From positions 1 to 11,149 of the forward strand of contig JAOAPG010000283.1 of the NCBI GenBank assembly GCA_025462785.1: a stretch of 11,149 nt of DNA, in the 5' to 3' direction. Below the pieces are notes generated by a model. That model made no database searches. It worked only from the letters and a program-made list of their open reading frames with translations, and was not told where the DNA came from. The DNA is from Acidobacteriaceae bacterium (GTDB lineage: Bacteria > Acidobacteriota > Terriglobia > Terriglobales > Acidobacteriaceae). Shown in pieces: positions 1 through 6,009 of this stretch (its first letter is position 1; every line of letters begins with the position of its first letter). Made by a program: the position numbers and the translations under genes.

Positions 1-1
1 G

Positions 2-475
2 CACGATGTAGTCGAAGATTGTGGCGGAATTCCCATGTTGAAGCAGGTGCGCCGCCGGTTTGGTAAACGCGTGGCTCACATCGTAGAGGGCTGCACGGAC
101 GCTTTTGAAACTCCAAAGCCGCCCTGGCGTGAGCGTAAGGAACAATACTTAAAACATCTGCGCACGGCCGATGCCGATACCCGCCTGGTGTCGGTTGCGG
201 ACAAATTGCACAACGCCAGATCCATCCTGACTGACTATCGCGAGGTTGGTGAACCAGTCTGGAAACGCTTTGCCGGTGGACGCGAAGGGACGCTCTGGTA
301 CTATCGGGCGTTATTGAACGAATTCCGTCGCAAGCAGACGAATCGCTTGGTTCGCGAATTCGAACGGGCGGTTCCGGAGCTCGAAGCTGTTGCTGGTCGC
401 GGGAAACGGCGAAGCTCGCTGACGAGGCGTTTGGTGAAGACGATTAAGACTGTCAAGAAGAGGATTCGCAAATAG
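2..475 (+). CDS. HD-domain phosphohydrolase (RelA/SpoT-type HD), 3' part only
   Basis: The frame is open from base 2, so the gene begins left of the window; 157 residues are visible. They start with the metal-binding His-Asp pair itself (HDVVEDCGG), continue with FGKRVAHIVEGCTDAFE, and contain a second metal-ligand motif ADKLHNAR near visible residues 66-73. This spacing is typical of the HD domain of SpoT/RelA-like (p)ppGpp hydrolases and related HD phosphohydrolases. The protein ends soon after the HD domain in a strongly basic tail (many Arg/Lys over the last ~25 residues). No synthetase or TGS domain follows, so it is probably a small HD-only hydrolase; its substrate cannot be read from the sequence. 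The first ATG in the window (35) is internal, because it would remove the catalytic His-Asp. The next gene starts 3 nt after the stop, suggesting co-transcription. Family membership is fairly sure, substrate is inference. Confidence 0.85.
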   Translation, partial: HDVVEDCGGIPMLKQVRRRFGKRVAHIVEGCTDAFETPKPPWRERKEQYLKHLRTADADTRLVSVADKLHNARSILTDYREVGEPVWKRFAGGREGTLWYYRALLNEFRRKQTNRLVREFERAVPELEAVAGRGKRRSSLTRRLVKTIKTVKKRIRK

Positions 476-478
476 TTC

Positions 479-1681
479 ATGCCACGGATGATTGAGCTCA
501 TTCGCGCTTCAGCTGTGCCCGCGAACTTGATGCAATCCGCTGCTCGTGGAGCTCTTTCCGTTCCCGCGTCGGAAATGCTCGAAATCCTCGTTTACCTGGC
601 TACACAAAACAAGGTCTTCAGCGAGCAAGCGGCTCTCACTCTAGCGGGATGGGACGAAACTTCCTCGCTCCAAGTAGCGGCAGATCCCAATACTCCCAAA
701 GTAGTTTTAGATTATCTGGTTTCGCCGCAGAACTTTCGTCCGCCCCTTTTTCCTTCGCTACTCGGCAACCCTGCTATAAGCGAAGAATCACTCTCGTCCC
801 TAGCTGCGTCAATCTCACGGCATTTGGTTGATGCAATGTTGAAGGACGATCGGGTCATGCATTCAAAAGTGATCCTTCGTTCGCTGGCTTCGAACCCAAC
901 CCTAACCGGAATCCAATCGAATATTGTCGACGAAAGACTGGCTTCGATAGAGCAGCAAGCGCAGCAACCATCTCAAGCCCCGCGGGACACGACTCCTGAA
1001 CAACCAGCGGCGGCTTTTCTTGAGCCGGTTGCGTTGCCAGGTAGTTCCGACGGGGAAGGCGATGCCGAACTCACCGCCTATATCGCCGCCAATGCCAGTG
1101 AAATTGCAGCTGAAGCAACCAAACCGTTCCAAGCCGTAGGTGGGATTCACGAGGGCGCCAACGCAGAAGCGGCGAACGCGGAACAGGCTCATTCCAAAGT
1201 TCAAGAATCGACGACAACTGCAGCCACGGATCAGCAAGCTGCCCCCAGTGTTCTAGAACGGGGCAGCGCTTTGCAAAAAATCGCTAAGCTCGACATCACT
1301 GGGCGTATACAGCTGGCCATGAAGGGCACGAAAGAAGAACGGGCCCTTCTTATTCGAGACGGCACGAAGATTGTGGCGCTAGCGGTCTTGGAGTCTCCAA
1401 AAATCAGCGATAGCGAAGTGGAAAAGTTTGCCAGTCAAAAGAATGTTCTTGAAGCCGTTCTGCGACAGATCACCATCAAGCGGCGGTTCATGAAGAACTA
1501 TGCTGTCGTGCGCAATCTGGTGTTCAACCCCAGAACTCCGCTCGATGTAGCCCTGTCACTGATGAAAAACTTATTAGTCAACGATCTAAAGAATCTCTCC
1601 GGCAACAAGGAAGTTCCGGAGACGGTTCGTAAGCTCGCACTAAGAATGTTCAAACAAAAACTGGAAAGCAAAAAAGATTAG
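479..1681 (+). CDS. Conserved repeat protein with leucine-rich-variant-like helical repeats and a disordered linker
   Basis: 400 residues, function unknown. Residues ~30-155 and ~262-395 are helical and carry a recurring motif of the form (D/N/S)P-x-(T/I)-(P/S)-x3-(L/V)-x2-(L/F): DPNTPKVVLDYL (69-80), NPAISEESLSSLA (97-109), NPTLTGIQSNIV (139-150), SPKISDSEVEKFA (306-318), NPRTPLDVALSLM (350-362) and NKEVPETVRKLAL (376-388). This resembles the 'NPxTPxxxLxxLA' consensus of leucine-rich repeat variants (LRV, a HEAT-like superhelix). Between them, residues ~157-260 are rich in Ala, Gln, Glu, Pro and Thr, with no hydrophobic core, and look disordered. There is no signal peptide and no clear membrane segment, so it is probably cytoplasmic. 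The start at 479 is the first possible one after an in-frame stop at 473; ATG 488 is an alternative. It lies 3 nt downstream of the HD gene and is probably in the same transcript. A scaffolding role is only a guess. Confidence 0.8.
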   Translation: MPRMIELIRASAVPANLMQSAARGALSVPASEMLEILVYLATQNKVFSEQAALTLAGWDETSSLQVAADPNTPKVVLDYLVSPQNFRPPLFPSLLGNPAISEESLSSLAASISRHLVDAMLKDDRVMHSKVILRSLASNPTLTGIQSNIVDERLASIEQQAQQPSQAPRDTTPEQPAAAFLEPVALPGSSDGEGDAELTAYIAANASEIAAEATKPFQAVGGIHEGANAEAANAEQAHSKVQESTTTAATDQQAAPSVLERGSALQKIAKLDITGRIQLAMKGTKEERALLIRDGTKIVALAVLESPKISDSEVEKFASQKNVLEAVLRQITIKRRFMKNYAVVRNLVFNPRTPLDVALSLMKNLLVNDLKNLSGNKEVPETVRKLALRMFKQKLESKKD

Positions 1682-1715
1682 TGCTACTTCGCTGTTTCTA
1701 GACGACGTACTTAGC

Positions 1716-1721
1716 TACAAT
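1716..1721 (+). promoter_or_regulatory. Candidate -10 box (TACAAT) for the CoA-binding protein gene
   Basis: TACAAT ends 7 nt before the ATG at 1729, so transcription would start at or next to the A of the start codon. No purine-rich ribosome binding site is visible between them. The hexamer 17 nt upstream (1693-1698, TGTTTC) is a poor -35 match, so this is a weak prediction. Confidence 0.3.
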
Positions 1722-1728
1722 ATCGCCG

Positions 1729-2142
1729 ATGGCCTCTGACGCTCAGTCCGACCCCATTTCAGATCTGTTGAAACGCGCCAAGACCATCGCTGTCGTCGGA
1801 CTCTCCAATAGCCCGTTGCGTCCTAGTCATGGGGTCTCCGCGTATATGCAAACGCATGGATTCAGGATTATTCCGGTGAATCCTGAAATCAGAGGCTCGC
1901 TGGGCGAGAAGTCGTATCGTTCATTGCTCGATGTGCCTGAGAAGATTGACATCGTGAATATCTTCCGCCGTTCCGAGTTTGTGGGAGATATTGTCGACCT
2001 TGCGATTCAGCTCAAAGTCCCCGCGATTTGGATGCAGGAAGGAGTCATCGACGAAAAGGCCGCGGAAAAAGCCCGCAAAGCGGGCATACTCGTGATCATG
2101 GATCGCTGTATTTTAAAAGAACATCACGCGCGTTTCGGCTAG
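1729..2142 (+). CDS. CoA-binding domain protein (YccU family)
   Basis: 137 residues, the usual length for this single-domain Rossmann-fold family. The N-terminal nucleotide-binding strand-turn-helix is TIAVVGLSNSPLRPSHGV (residues 19-36), followed by the second strand GFRIIPVNP (44-52), a DVPEKIDIVNIFRRSE segment (68-83), WMQEGVI (101-107) and a C-terminal VIMDRC (122-127). These match the E. coli YccU layout, including the Cys near the end. Proteins of this family bind CoA; no reaction is assigned and the physiological role is unknown. It starts 47 nt after the repeat-protein stop, with no obvious Shine-Dalgarno but a possible -10 box directly upstream. It ends 22 nt before the stop of the convergent phosphatase gene. 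Confidence 0.9.
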   Translation: MASDAQSDPISDLLKRAKTIAVVGLSNSPLRPSHGVSAYMQTHGFRIIPVNPEIRGSLGEKSYRSLLDVPEKIDIVNIFRRSEFVGDIVDLAIQLKVPAIWMQEGVIDEKAAEKARKAGILVIMDRCILKEHHARFG

Positions 2143-2164
2143 CGCTATCGCCCGTACGAAAACA

Positions 2165-3439
2165 TCAGCTACTCGCCTTGACTAGGATGACCGTCGCGTC
2201 GTCGTGCAGTCCGGCGCCATTGGCAAATGAGCGTACTTCGTCAAGAATGCTCTCCATCGACGCTTCAGGTTGCAACATGTGCTTCTTAAGGCGCACGGAA
2301 CCGTACTCTTCATCAGAGGGATTCACTGCCTCCGTAATTCCGTCACTGTAGAACAGGAGCCGAGAGCCCTTTGGAATCCGCACTTCGGATTCAGAAAAGC
2401 TTCCCAATGCAAGTCCCAATGGCATGCCTTTTTCCGTGTCCAACAATCGTGCTTCGTTTCCCTCAACCAGAAGTGGTGGCAAGTGACCCGCGTTAGAAAA
2501 AGTCAAACTGCGACCCGCAGGGTCAAGCACGCCGTAGATCATAGTGACGAACCTGGCCGGAGGAAAGTCTTCGACAAGCAACCGATTCAGTTTCGTCAGC
2601 ACTTCCCCTGGACTGCACTGAGCCTCTGCCAAAGAGCGCAACATACCGCGAGTGGCCGACATTAGCAGAGCAGCACCCGTTCCCTTTCCGGCGACGTCCG
2701 CCAACACCAGTCCAACCCGCCCATCGTCGAACGGGATGAAGTCGTACCAATCGCCACCCACCGAGCCCGCGGGAACGCTGAGTCCCGAGATAGCGAAGCC
2801 GGGAATATAGGGAGAGCTCTTTGGTAACAGAGCCTCCTGAATCGTGCGCGCCTCGCGTGCGTCACGGCTCATCTTCTCTCGTTCTTGCCGCTCCAATTGA
2901 AAACGGCGTGCATTGTGCACGGCCACCGCAAAGTGATTGCAAAGGGCCTGCAAGACTCTCCGTTGATCCGGCGGGAATGCATCGAGCTCATGGTGAGACG
3001 CCATGAACACTCCGACCAGATGTCCATCTACATGGAGAGGAATTGCCAACTCAGAAAGTGTCGAGTCGTCACAGGCAATGTAGTACTGGTCCAGGCGAAC
3101 GTCAGGCGCGTAGCGAATTTGGCCCGTAGCAGCTACGTAGCCCACCATGCCTTCTTTACCAATGCGTAGGCAATGGCCTGTGCAATCGAGAGTGCAGCCG
3201 TGCACTCCGGCCAGCACCATCTCGCCATGTTCCTCATCATGCAGGTAGATACTGGCTTCCAAACACCCGAATGAAGTGGCCACATCGTTCACAATTTTGT
3301 CGATGAGCTGGTCCAGATCAAGGATGGATGTAATCTTCTGTGCGGCTCTCTGAAGCTTGAGCAGTTCTTCTACTTGCTCCACCTGCAACGGATGCGGAGG
3401 CGTTTGATCGGAAATAGCAATTCTTGGGCTAGTAGCCAT
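2165..3439 (-). CDS. GAF domain plus SpoIIE/PP2C-type serine phosphatase (RsbU-like)
   Basis: 424 residues with no signal peptide or membrane segment, so cytoplasmic. A GAF sensor domain spans roughly residues 27-178, an alpha-helical linker about 178-210, and a PPM/SpoIIE phosphatase domain about 215-421. Expected acidic metal ligands are present: GGDWYD (228-233), ADVAGKG (247-253), SDG (365-367) and HDDATV (412-417); NAGHLPP (316-322) is also typical. Such enzymes dephosphorylate a serine on an anti-sigma-factor antagonist in partner-switching pathways, but no STAS protein or anti-sigma kinase is encoded here, so the partner is unknown. The GAF domain contains C82-x3-C86-x3-C90 with H89, which could bind metal or respond to redox. 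The ATG is preceded by GGAGG with a 9-nt spacer. It follows rarA by 57 nt on the same strand and is likely co-transcribed with it. Confidence 0.93.
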   Translation of the reverse strand: MATSPRIAISDQTPPHPLQVEQVEELLKLQRAAQKITSILDLDQLIDKIVNDVATSFGCLEASIYLHDEEHGEMVLAGVHGCTLDCTGHCLRIGKEGMVGYVAATGQIRYAPDVRLDQYYIACDDSTLSELAIPLHVDGHLVGVFMASHHELDAFPPDQRRVLQALCNHFAVAVHNARRFQLERQEREKMSRDAREARTIQEALLPKSSPYIPGFAISGLSVPAGSVGGDWYDFIPFDDGRVGLVLADVAGKGTGAALLMSATRGMLRSLAEAQCSPGEVLTKLNRLLVEDFPPARFVTMIYGVLDPAGRSLTFSNAGHLPPLLVEGNEARLLDTEKGMPLGLALGSFSESEVRIPKGSRLLFYSDGITEAVNPSDEEYGSVRLKKHMLQPEASMESILDEVRSFANGAGLHDDATVILVKASS

Positions 3440-3496
3440 CGCTTTAGCCCTCCTTGGCAGGAAAATCTCTGTCCAATGAGATGTTTCGGTTCGTGG

Positions 3497-4870
3497 CTAG
3501 GATTCTTTTTTCAGCTCGGCTGATTTGTCTGCGGACGCCTGAGCACGCCGGCGATTGATCTCGTCCATGCGTTCCCGAATTCGCCTTTCGACGCCTTCGT
3601 TGGTCGGGTGATAGTAGCTTCGATCGCGCAGATTGTCGGGAAGACACTGCATGTCCGCAGTCTTATTTTCGAGATCATGTGCGTATTGATAGCCCTTGCC
3701 ATAGCCCAGCCCCTTCATCAATCCGGTGGGCGCATTGCGTAAATGGAGCGGAACAGATTCAGCGGCGGTGCGCTCTACATCCTGCTGAACTGCGCCGTAA
3801 GCTGTGTACAGCGCATTCGACTTGGGGGCGAGAGCGAGATAAACAACTGCTTGCGCCAACGCCAAATTTCCTTCGGGCATACCGATGAAATCAACTGCAT
3901 CACGTGCTGCCATGCAAAGAGAGAGAGCATTGGGCTCGGCGAGGCCAATGTCTTCGACCGCCATTCGTACTACGCGCCGCGCAATGTAAAGCGGATCTTC
4001 TCCCGCCTCCAGCATTCGCCCCAGCCAATATAGCGAGGCATCGGGGTCGCTGTTGCGCACCGACTTATGCAGTGCGGAGATTAGGTTGTAATGTTCTTCG
4101 CCGTTTTTGTCGTAGAGCAGAATGCGTTTCTGCAGAGCGTCTTTAACAATCTCGTCGGTAATCTCCGCGCCTACTTCTTTGCCAGCAATTCCGCGGGCCA
4201 GTCCCGCAGCCACTTCGAGCACGTTGTATGCGCTTCGAGCATCGCCACTGGAATACGCTGCGATTTTGGCAAGCACCTCATCGGACGCGCGCAATTTCAG
4301 TGTTCCGAGACCACGTTCTTCGTCGGTGAGTGCTCGTTGTAGAAGCTGCACGATCTGATCTTCTGCCAGAGCCTGCAGGACATAAACCCGACAGCGGGAC
4401 AACAGTGCGGAGTTGATTTCGAAAGACGGATTCTCGGTAGTCGCTCCGATCAAGCGGATATTGCCTTTCTCGACGTGAGGCAAAAACGCGTCCTGTTGAG
4501 CCTTGTTGAACCGATGGATCTCGTCGACAAAAACGATTGTTCGCGTGCCGTACTGCTTCGCGCGCTCGGCGTCCGCCATAACCTGCTTGATTTCCTTAAT
4601 CCCGGCAAGCACAGCGGAAAACTCAATGAATTCTGCTTTCGTCATGTGCGCAATGATCTGCGCCAACGTAGTTTTGCCCGTGCCCGGAGGTCCCCAGAAG
4701 ATCAGAGACCCCGTGTCATCGCGTTCAATTTGAGTACGAAGAGGCTTGCCAGAGCCGACGAGTTGTTCTTGTCCAACAAACTCATTAAGCGTACGAGGAC
4801 GCATGCGGTCAGCGAGCGGGCGAGTGCGGTCGCCAGGGTCTCGACTCGGGATGGTTTGAAAAAGGCTCAT
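3497..4870 (-). CDS. rarA: Replication-associated recombination protein A (RarA/MgsA), AAA+ ATPase
   Basis: 457 residues, full length for the family. Walker A is GPPGTGKTT (60-68), Walker B is VFVDEIHR (113-120), sensor 1 is GATTENPSF (142-150), a likely arginine finger lies in LLSRC (156-160), and sensor 2 is GDARSAYNVLE (209-219). The N-terminal PLADRMRPRTLNEFVGQ and the C-terminal tetramerisation region (HKSVRNSDPDASLYWLGRML, 268-287; GYGKGYQYAHD, 389-399) are characteristic of RarA (bacterial MgsA, eukaryotic WRNIP1/Mgs1). The family forms clamp-loader-like tetramers that act on stalled replication forks and interact with SSB. The ATG has no convincing ribosome binding site. The inverted-repeat element ends only 9 nt upstream and carries a tiny reading frame stopping there, so translational coupling is possible (inference). 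Its gene order places an RNA methyltransferase upstream and a GAF-phosphatase downstream on the same strand. Confidence 0.96.
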   Translation of the reverse strand: MSLFQTIPSRDPGDRTRPLADRMRPRTLNEFVGQEQLVGSGKPLRTQIERDDTGSLIFWGPPGTGKTTLAQIIAHMTKAEFIEFSAVLAGIKEIKQVMADAERAKQYGTRTIVFVDEIHRFNKAQQDAFLPHVEKGNIRLIGATTENPSFEINSALLSRCRVYVLQALAEDQIVQLLQRALTDEERGLGTLKLRASDEVLAKIAAYSSGDARSAYNVLEVAAGLARGIAGKEVGAEITDEIVKDALQKRILLYDKNGEEHYNLISALHKSVRNSDPDASLYWLGRMLEAGEDPLYIARRVVRMAVEDIGLAEPNALSLCMAARDAVDFIGMPEGNLALAQAVVYLALAPKSNALYTAYGAVQQDVERTAAESVPLHLRNAPTGLMKGLGYGKGYQYAHDLENKTADMQCLPDNLRDRSYYHPTNEGVERRIRERMDEINRRRAQASADKSAELKKES

Positions 4871-4879
4871 CGGATCATT

Positions 4880-4951
4880 TCACCACGGAGTTACTGAGGC
4901 ACGGAGTAAACCTGCAAGCGCATTAAAGAACTCTTCTGGAGATTTTTGCAT
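4880..4951 (-). CDS. Possible 23-residue leader ORF inside the inverted repeat, upstream of rarA
   Basis: ATG at 4951-4949 is preceded by GAGGGG with an 8-nt spacer, a good ribosome binding site. The frame reads MQKSPEEFFNALAGLLRASV and three further residues, ending in Trp and TGA at 4882-4880. The stop codon comes from the tip of the repeat arm. It ends 9 nt before the rarA ATG, which has no clear ribosome binding site itself. Either it is a chance frame through the repeat or a leader whose translation feeds ribosomes to rarA. No homology is recognised. Confidence 0.18.
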   Translation of the reverse strand: MQKSPEEFFNALAGLLRASVTPW

Positions 4952-5060
4952 TCAAGAATCCCCTCGAGCAATTAACTAAGTAATATTGCTAATTACCCTG
5001 TTCTTCATTTTTTATTTTTTGTTACGGTTTTCTCTGTATCTCTGTGCGCCTCTGTGGTGA
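4880..5060. repeat. MITE-like inverted-repeat element with CACAGAG/CTCTGTG-type ends
   Basis: The left arm (4880-4911) and the reverse complement of the right arm (5027-5060) align over about 32 bases with one 2-nt gap. Both begin TCACCAC(A/G)GAG, share GCAC(A)GAG-like blocks, and end in AAAC. The ~115-bp middle is AT-rich and has a small inverted repeat, AGCAAT (4967-4972) and ATTGCT (4985-4990). No transposase and no clear target-site duplication are visible. The element fills almost the whole gap between the methyltransferase stop (5061-5063) and the rarA start (4870). Arms of the type CTCTGTGxCTCTGTGGTGA recur, from memory, in intergenic regions of acidobacteria and other soil bacteria, so this is likely a non-autonomous dispersed repeat. 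When transcribed it can fold into a long hairpin. The mobile origin is inference. Confidence 0.65.
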
Positions 5061-5888
5061 TTATGCTCTTTTCTGTCTAGCCACTTCGTACAAGACGATG
5101 CTCGCCGCTACGCCTGCGTTCAATGATTCCACATTAGACGAGTGCGGAATGGCGACTACTTCGTCCATCTCTGAAATCAATTCTCGCGACACTCCTGCTC
5201 CTTCGCTGCCGATAAAGATGGCGAGCCGAGTGGAAAGATTTGCCTCGGGCAGCGGCTTACTTTTGTGAGAAGATGTCGCTATCAATCGAATTCCCTTCGC
5301 GCGTAGCTCCTCCAGTGTGTCCCCTAGCTTTGCCTTGGCAATGGGAAGCCGGAATACCGAGCCTGCCGATGCCCGAATGACTTTTGAATTGAACGGACTC
5401 ACCGTTCCCTCCCCAAGGAGTACGCCACCCGCACCGAAAGCCTCTGCTGACCGAAGAATTGTGCCCAAATTCCCCGGATCCTGTACGCCGGCAATGGCCA
5501 ACAATGGCCCGGCAACGGACGTCGCAAGTACATCTTCAACTGAAAACTGTTTGCACCGAACCAAGGCCGCGACTCCCTGCGGAGTGTCACTTGGAACCGC
5601 GCTGGCAAAAAGCTTGTCCGGCAGAAGAAGCGTTTCGACGTGAGCGGCCATTTGAGGCAGCAACCGTTCGGCTTTGTTCGCGGCAGAATTACGAAAGAAC
5701 ACTGCGCGAAATTTGAGGCCACTTCGGATAGCCTCTTCAAGGATGCGAGTCCCCTCAATCGCGCAGTATCCGTCCGGTCTAAGATCCGCGTCGGCGAACG
5801 CACGACGAAGCTCTTTCACCAGGGCGTTATGGCGTCCTTCAATGGGACGCAATCTGCCGCGATCGACCGAGCTTTGTTTCTTGTTCAA
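5061..5888 (-). CDS. TrmH/SpoU-family RNA 2'-O-ribose methyltransferase
   Basis: About 275 residues from the chosen TTG start. The N-terminal substrate-binding domain (GRHNALVKELRRAF at 18-31, then CAIEGTRILEEAI) is followed by the SPOUT knot domain with all three signatures: VQDPGNLGTILRSAEAFGA (135-153), FIGSEGAGV (225-233) and IPHSSNVESLNAGVAASIVL (247-266). It should transfer methyl from SAM to a ribose 2'-OH of rRNA or tRNA; the target nucleotide is not deducible. The frame stays open to an ATG at 6119, but that would overlap the divergent synthase gene and add an unlikely N-terminus. The real start is a TTG at 5888-5886, or a TTG at 5939-5937 with GGAG five bases upstream (17 extra residues). 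The stop codon directly abuts the inverted-repeat element. It is the first gene of the - strand cluster leading to rarA. Confidence 0.9.
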   Translation of the reverse strand: MNKKQSSVDRGRLRPIEGRHNALVKELRRAFADADLRPDGYCAIEGTRILEEAIRSGLKFRAVFFRNSAANKAERLLPQMAAHVETLLLPDKLFASAVPSDTPQGVAALVRCKQFSVEDVLATSVAGPLLAIAGVQDPGNLGTILRSAEAFGAGGVLLGEGTVSPFNSKVIRASAGSVFRLPIAKAKLGDTLEELRAKGIRLIATSSHKSKPLPEANLSTRLAIFIGSEGAGVSRELISEMDEVVAIPHSSNVESLNAGVAASIVLYEVARQKRA

Positions 5889-5953
5889 GATTCGTCCGTC
5901 TGTCTGCCCAGAATCATACTCGTTTCGTTCGGCTTCCAACTGCTCTCCGTGGT

Positions 5954-5980
5954 ATGTTAAGTTTCGTCTTTTCAGATCAA
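5954..5980 (-). promoter_or_regulatory. Weak candidate promoter for the RNA methyltransferase gene
   Basis: On the - strand, TTGATC (5980-5975) and TAACAT (5959-5954) are separated by 15 nt. The spacing is short of the 17-nt optimum. It lies in the ~121-nt divergent gap, and the same bases give TATGTT (5953-5958) on the + strand, a possible -10 box for the divergent gene. Confidence 0.22.
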
Positions 5981-5994
5981 CACAGACCAAGTAT

Positions 5995-6002
5995 GGAAGG
6001 AA
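5995..6002 (+). promoter_or_regulatory. Ribosome binding site fixing the GTG start of the threonylcarbamoyl-AMP synthase
   Basis: GGAAGGAA ends 7 nt before GTG 6010. An ATG just upstream (5993) is in another frame and stops after five codons (TAG at 6008-6010, sharing one base with the GTG), so it is not the gene start. Confidence 0.6.
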
Positions 6003-6009
6003 CCTCGTA

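Noticed and set aside
902..1237. 111-residue open frame on the - strand
   Set aside because: It is antisense to the linker of the repeat protein, Arg/Cys/Phe-rich, and has no domain or ribosome binding site of note.
4475..4897. 140-residue open frame on the + strand
   Set aside because: It is antisense to the Walker A/B region of rarA, whose motifs are intact.
4967..4990. AGCAAT...ATTGCT inverted repeat as an independent regulatory site
   Set aside because: Six base pairs with a 12-nt loop in AT-rich sequence is expected by chance; kept only as a detail of the larger element.
5674..6009. N-terminal extension of the threonylcarbamoyl-AMP synthase frame
   Set aside because: It runs antisense through the methyltransferase gene and shows no YrdC similarity; the GTG at 6010 has a good ribosome binding site and gives the usual protein length.
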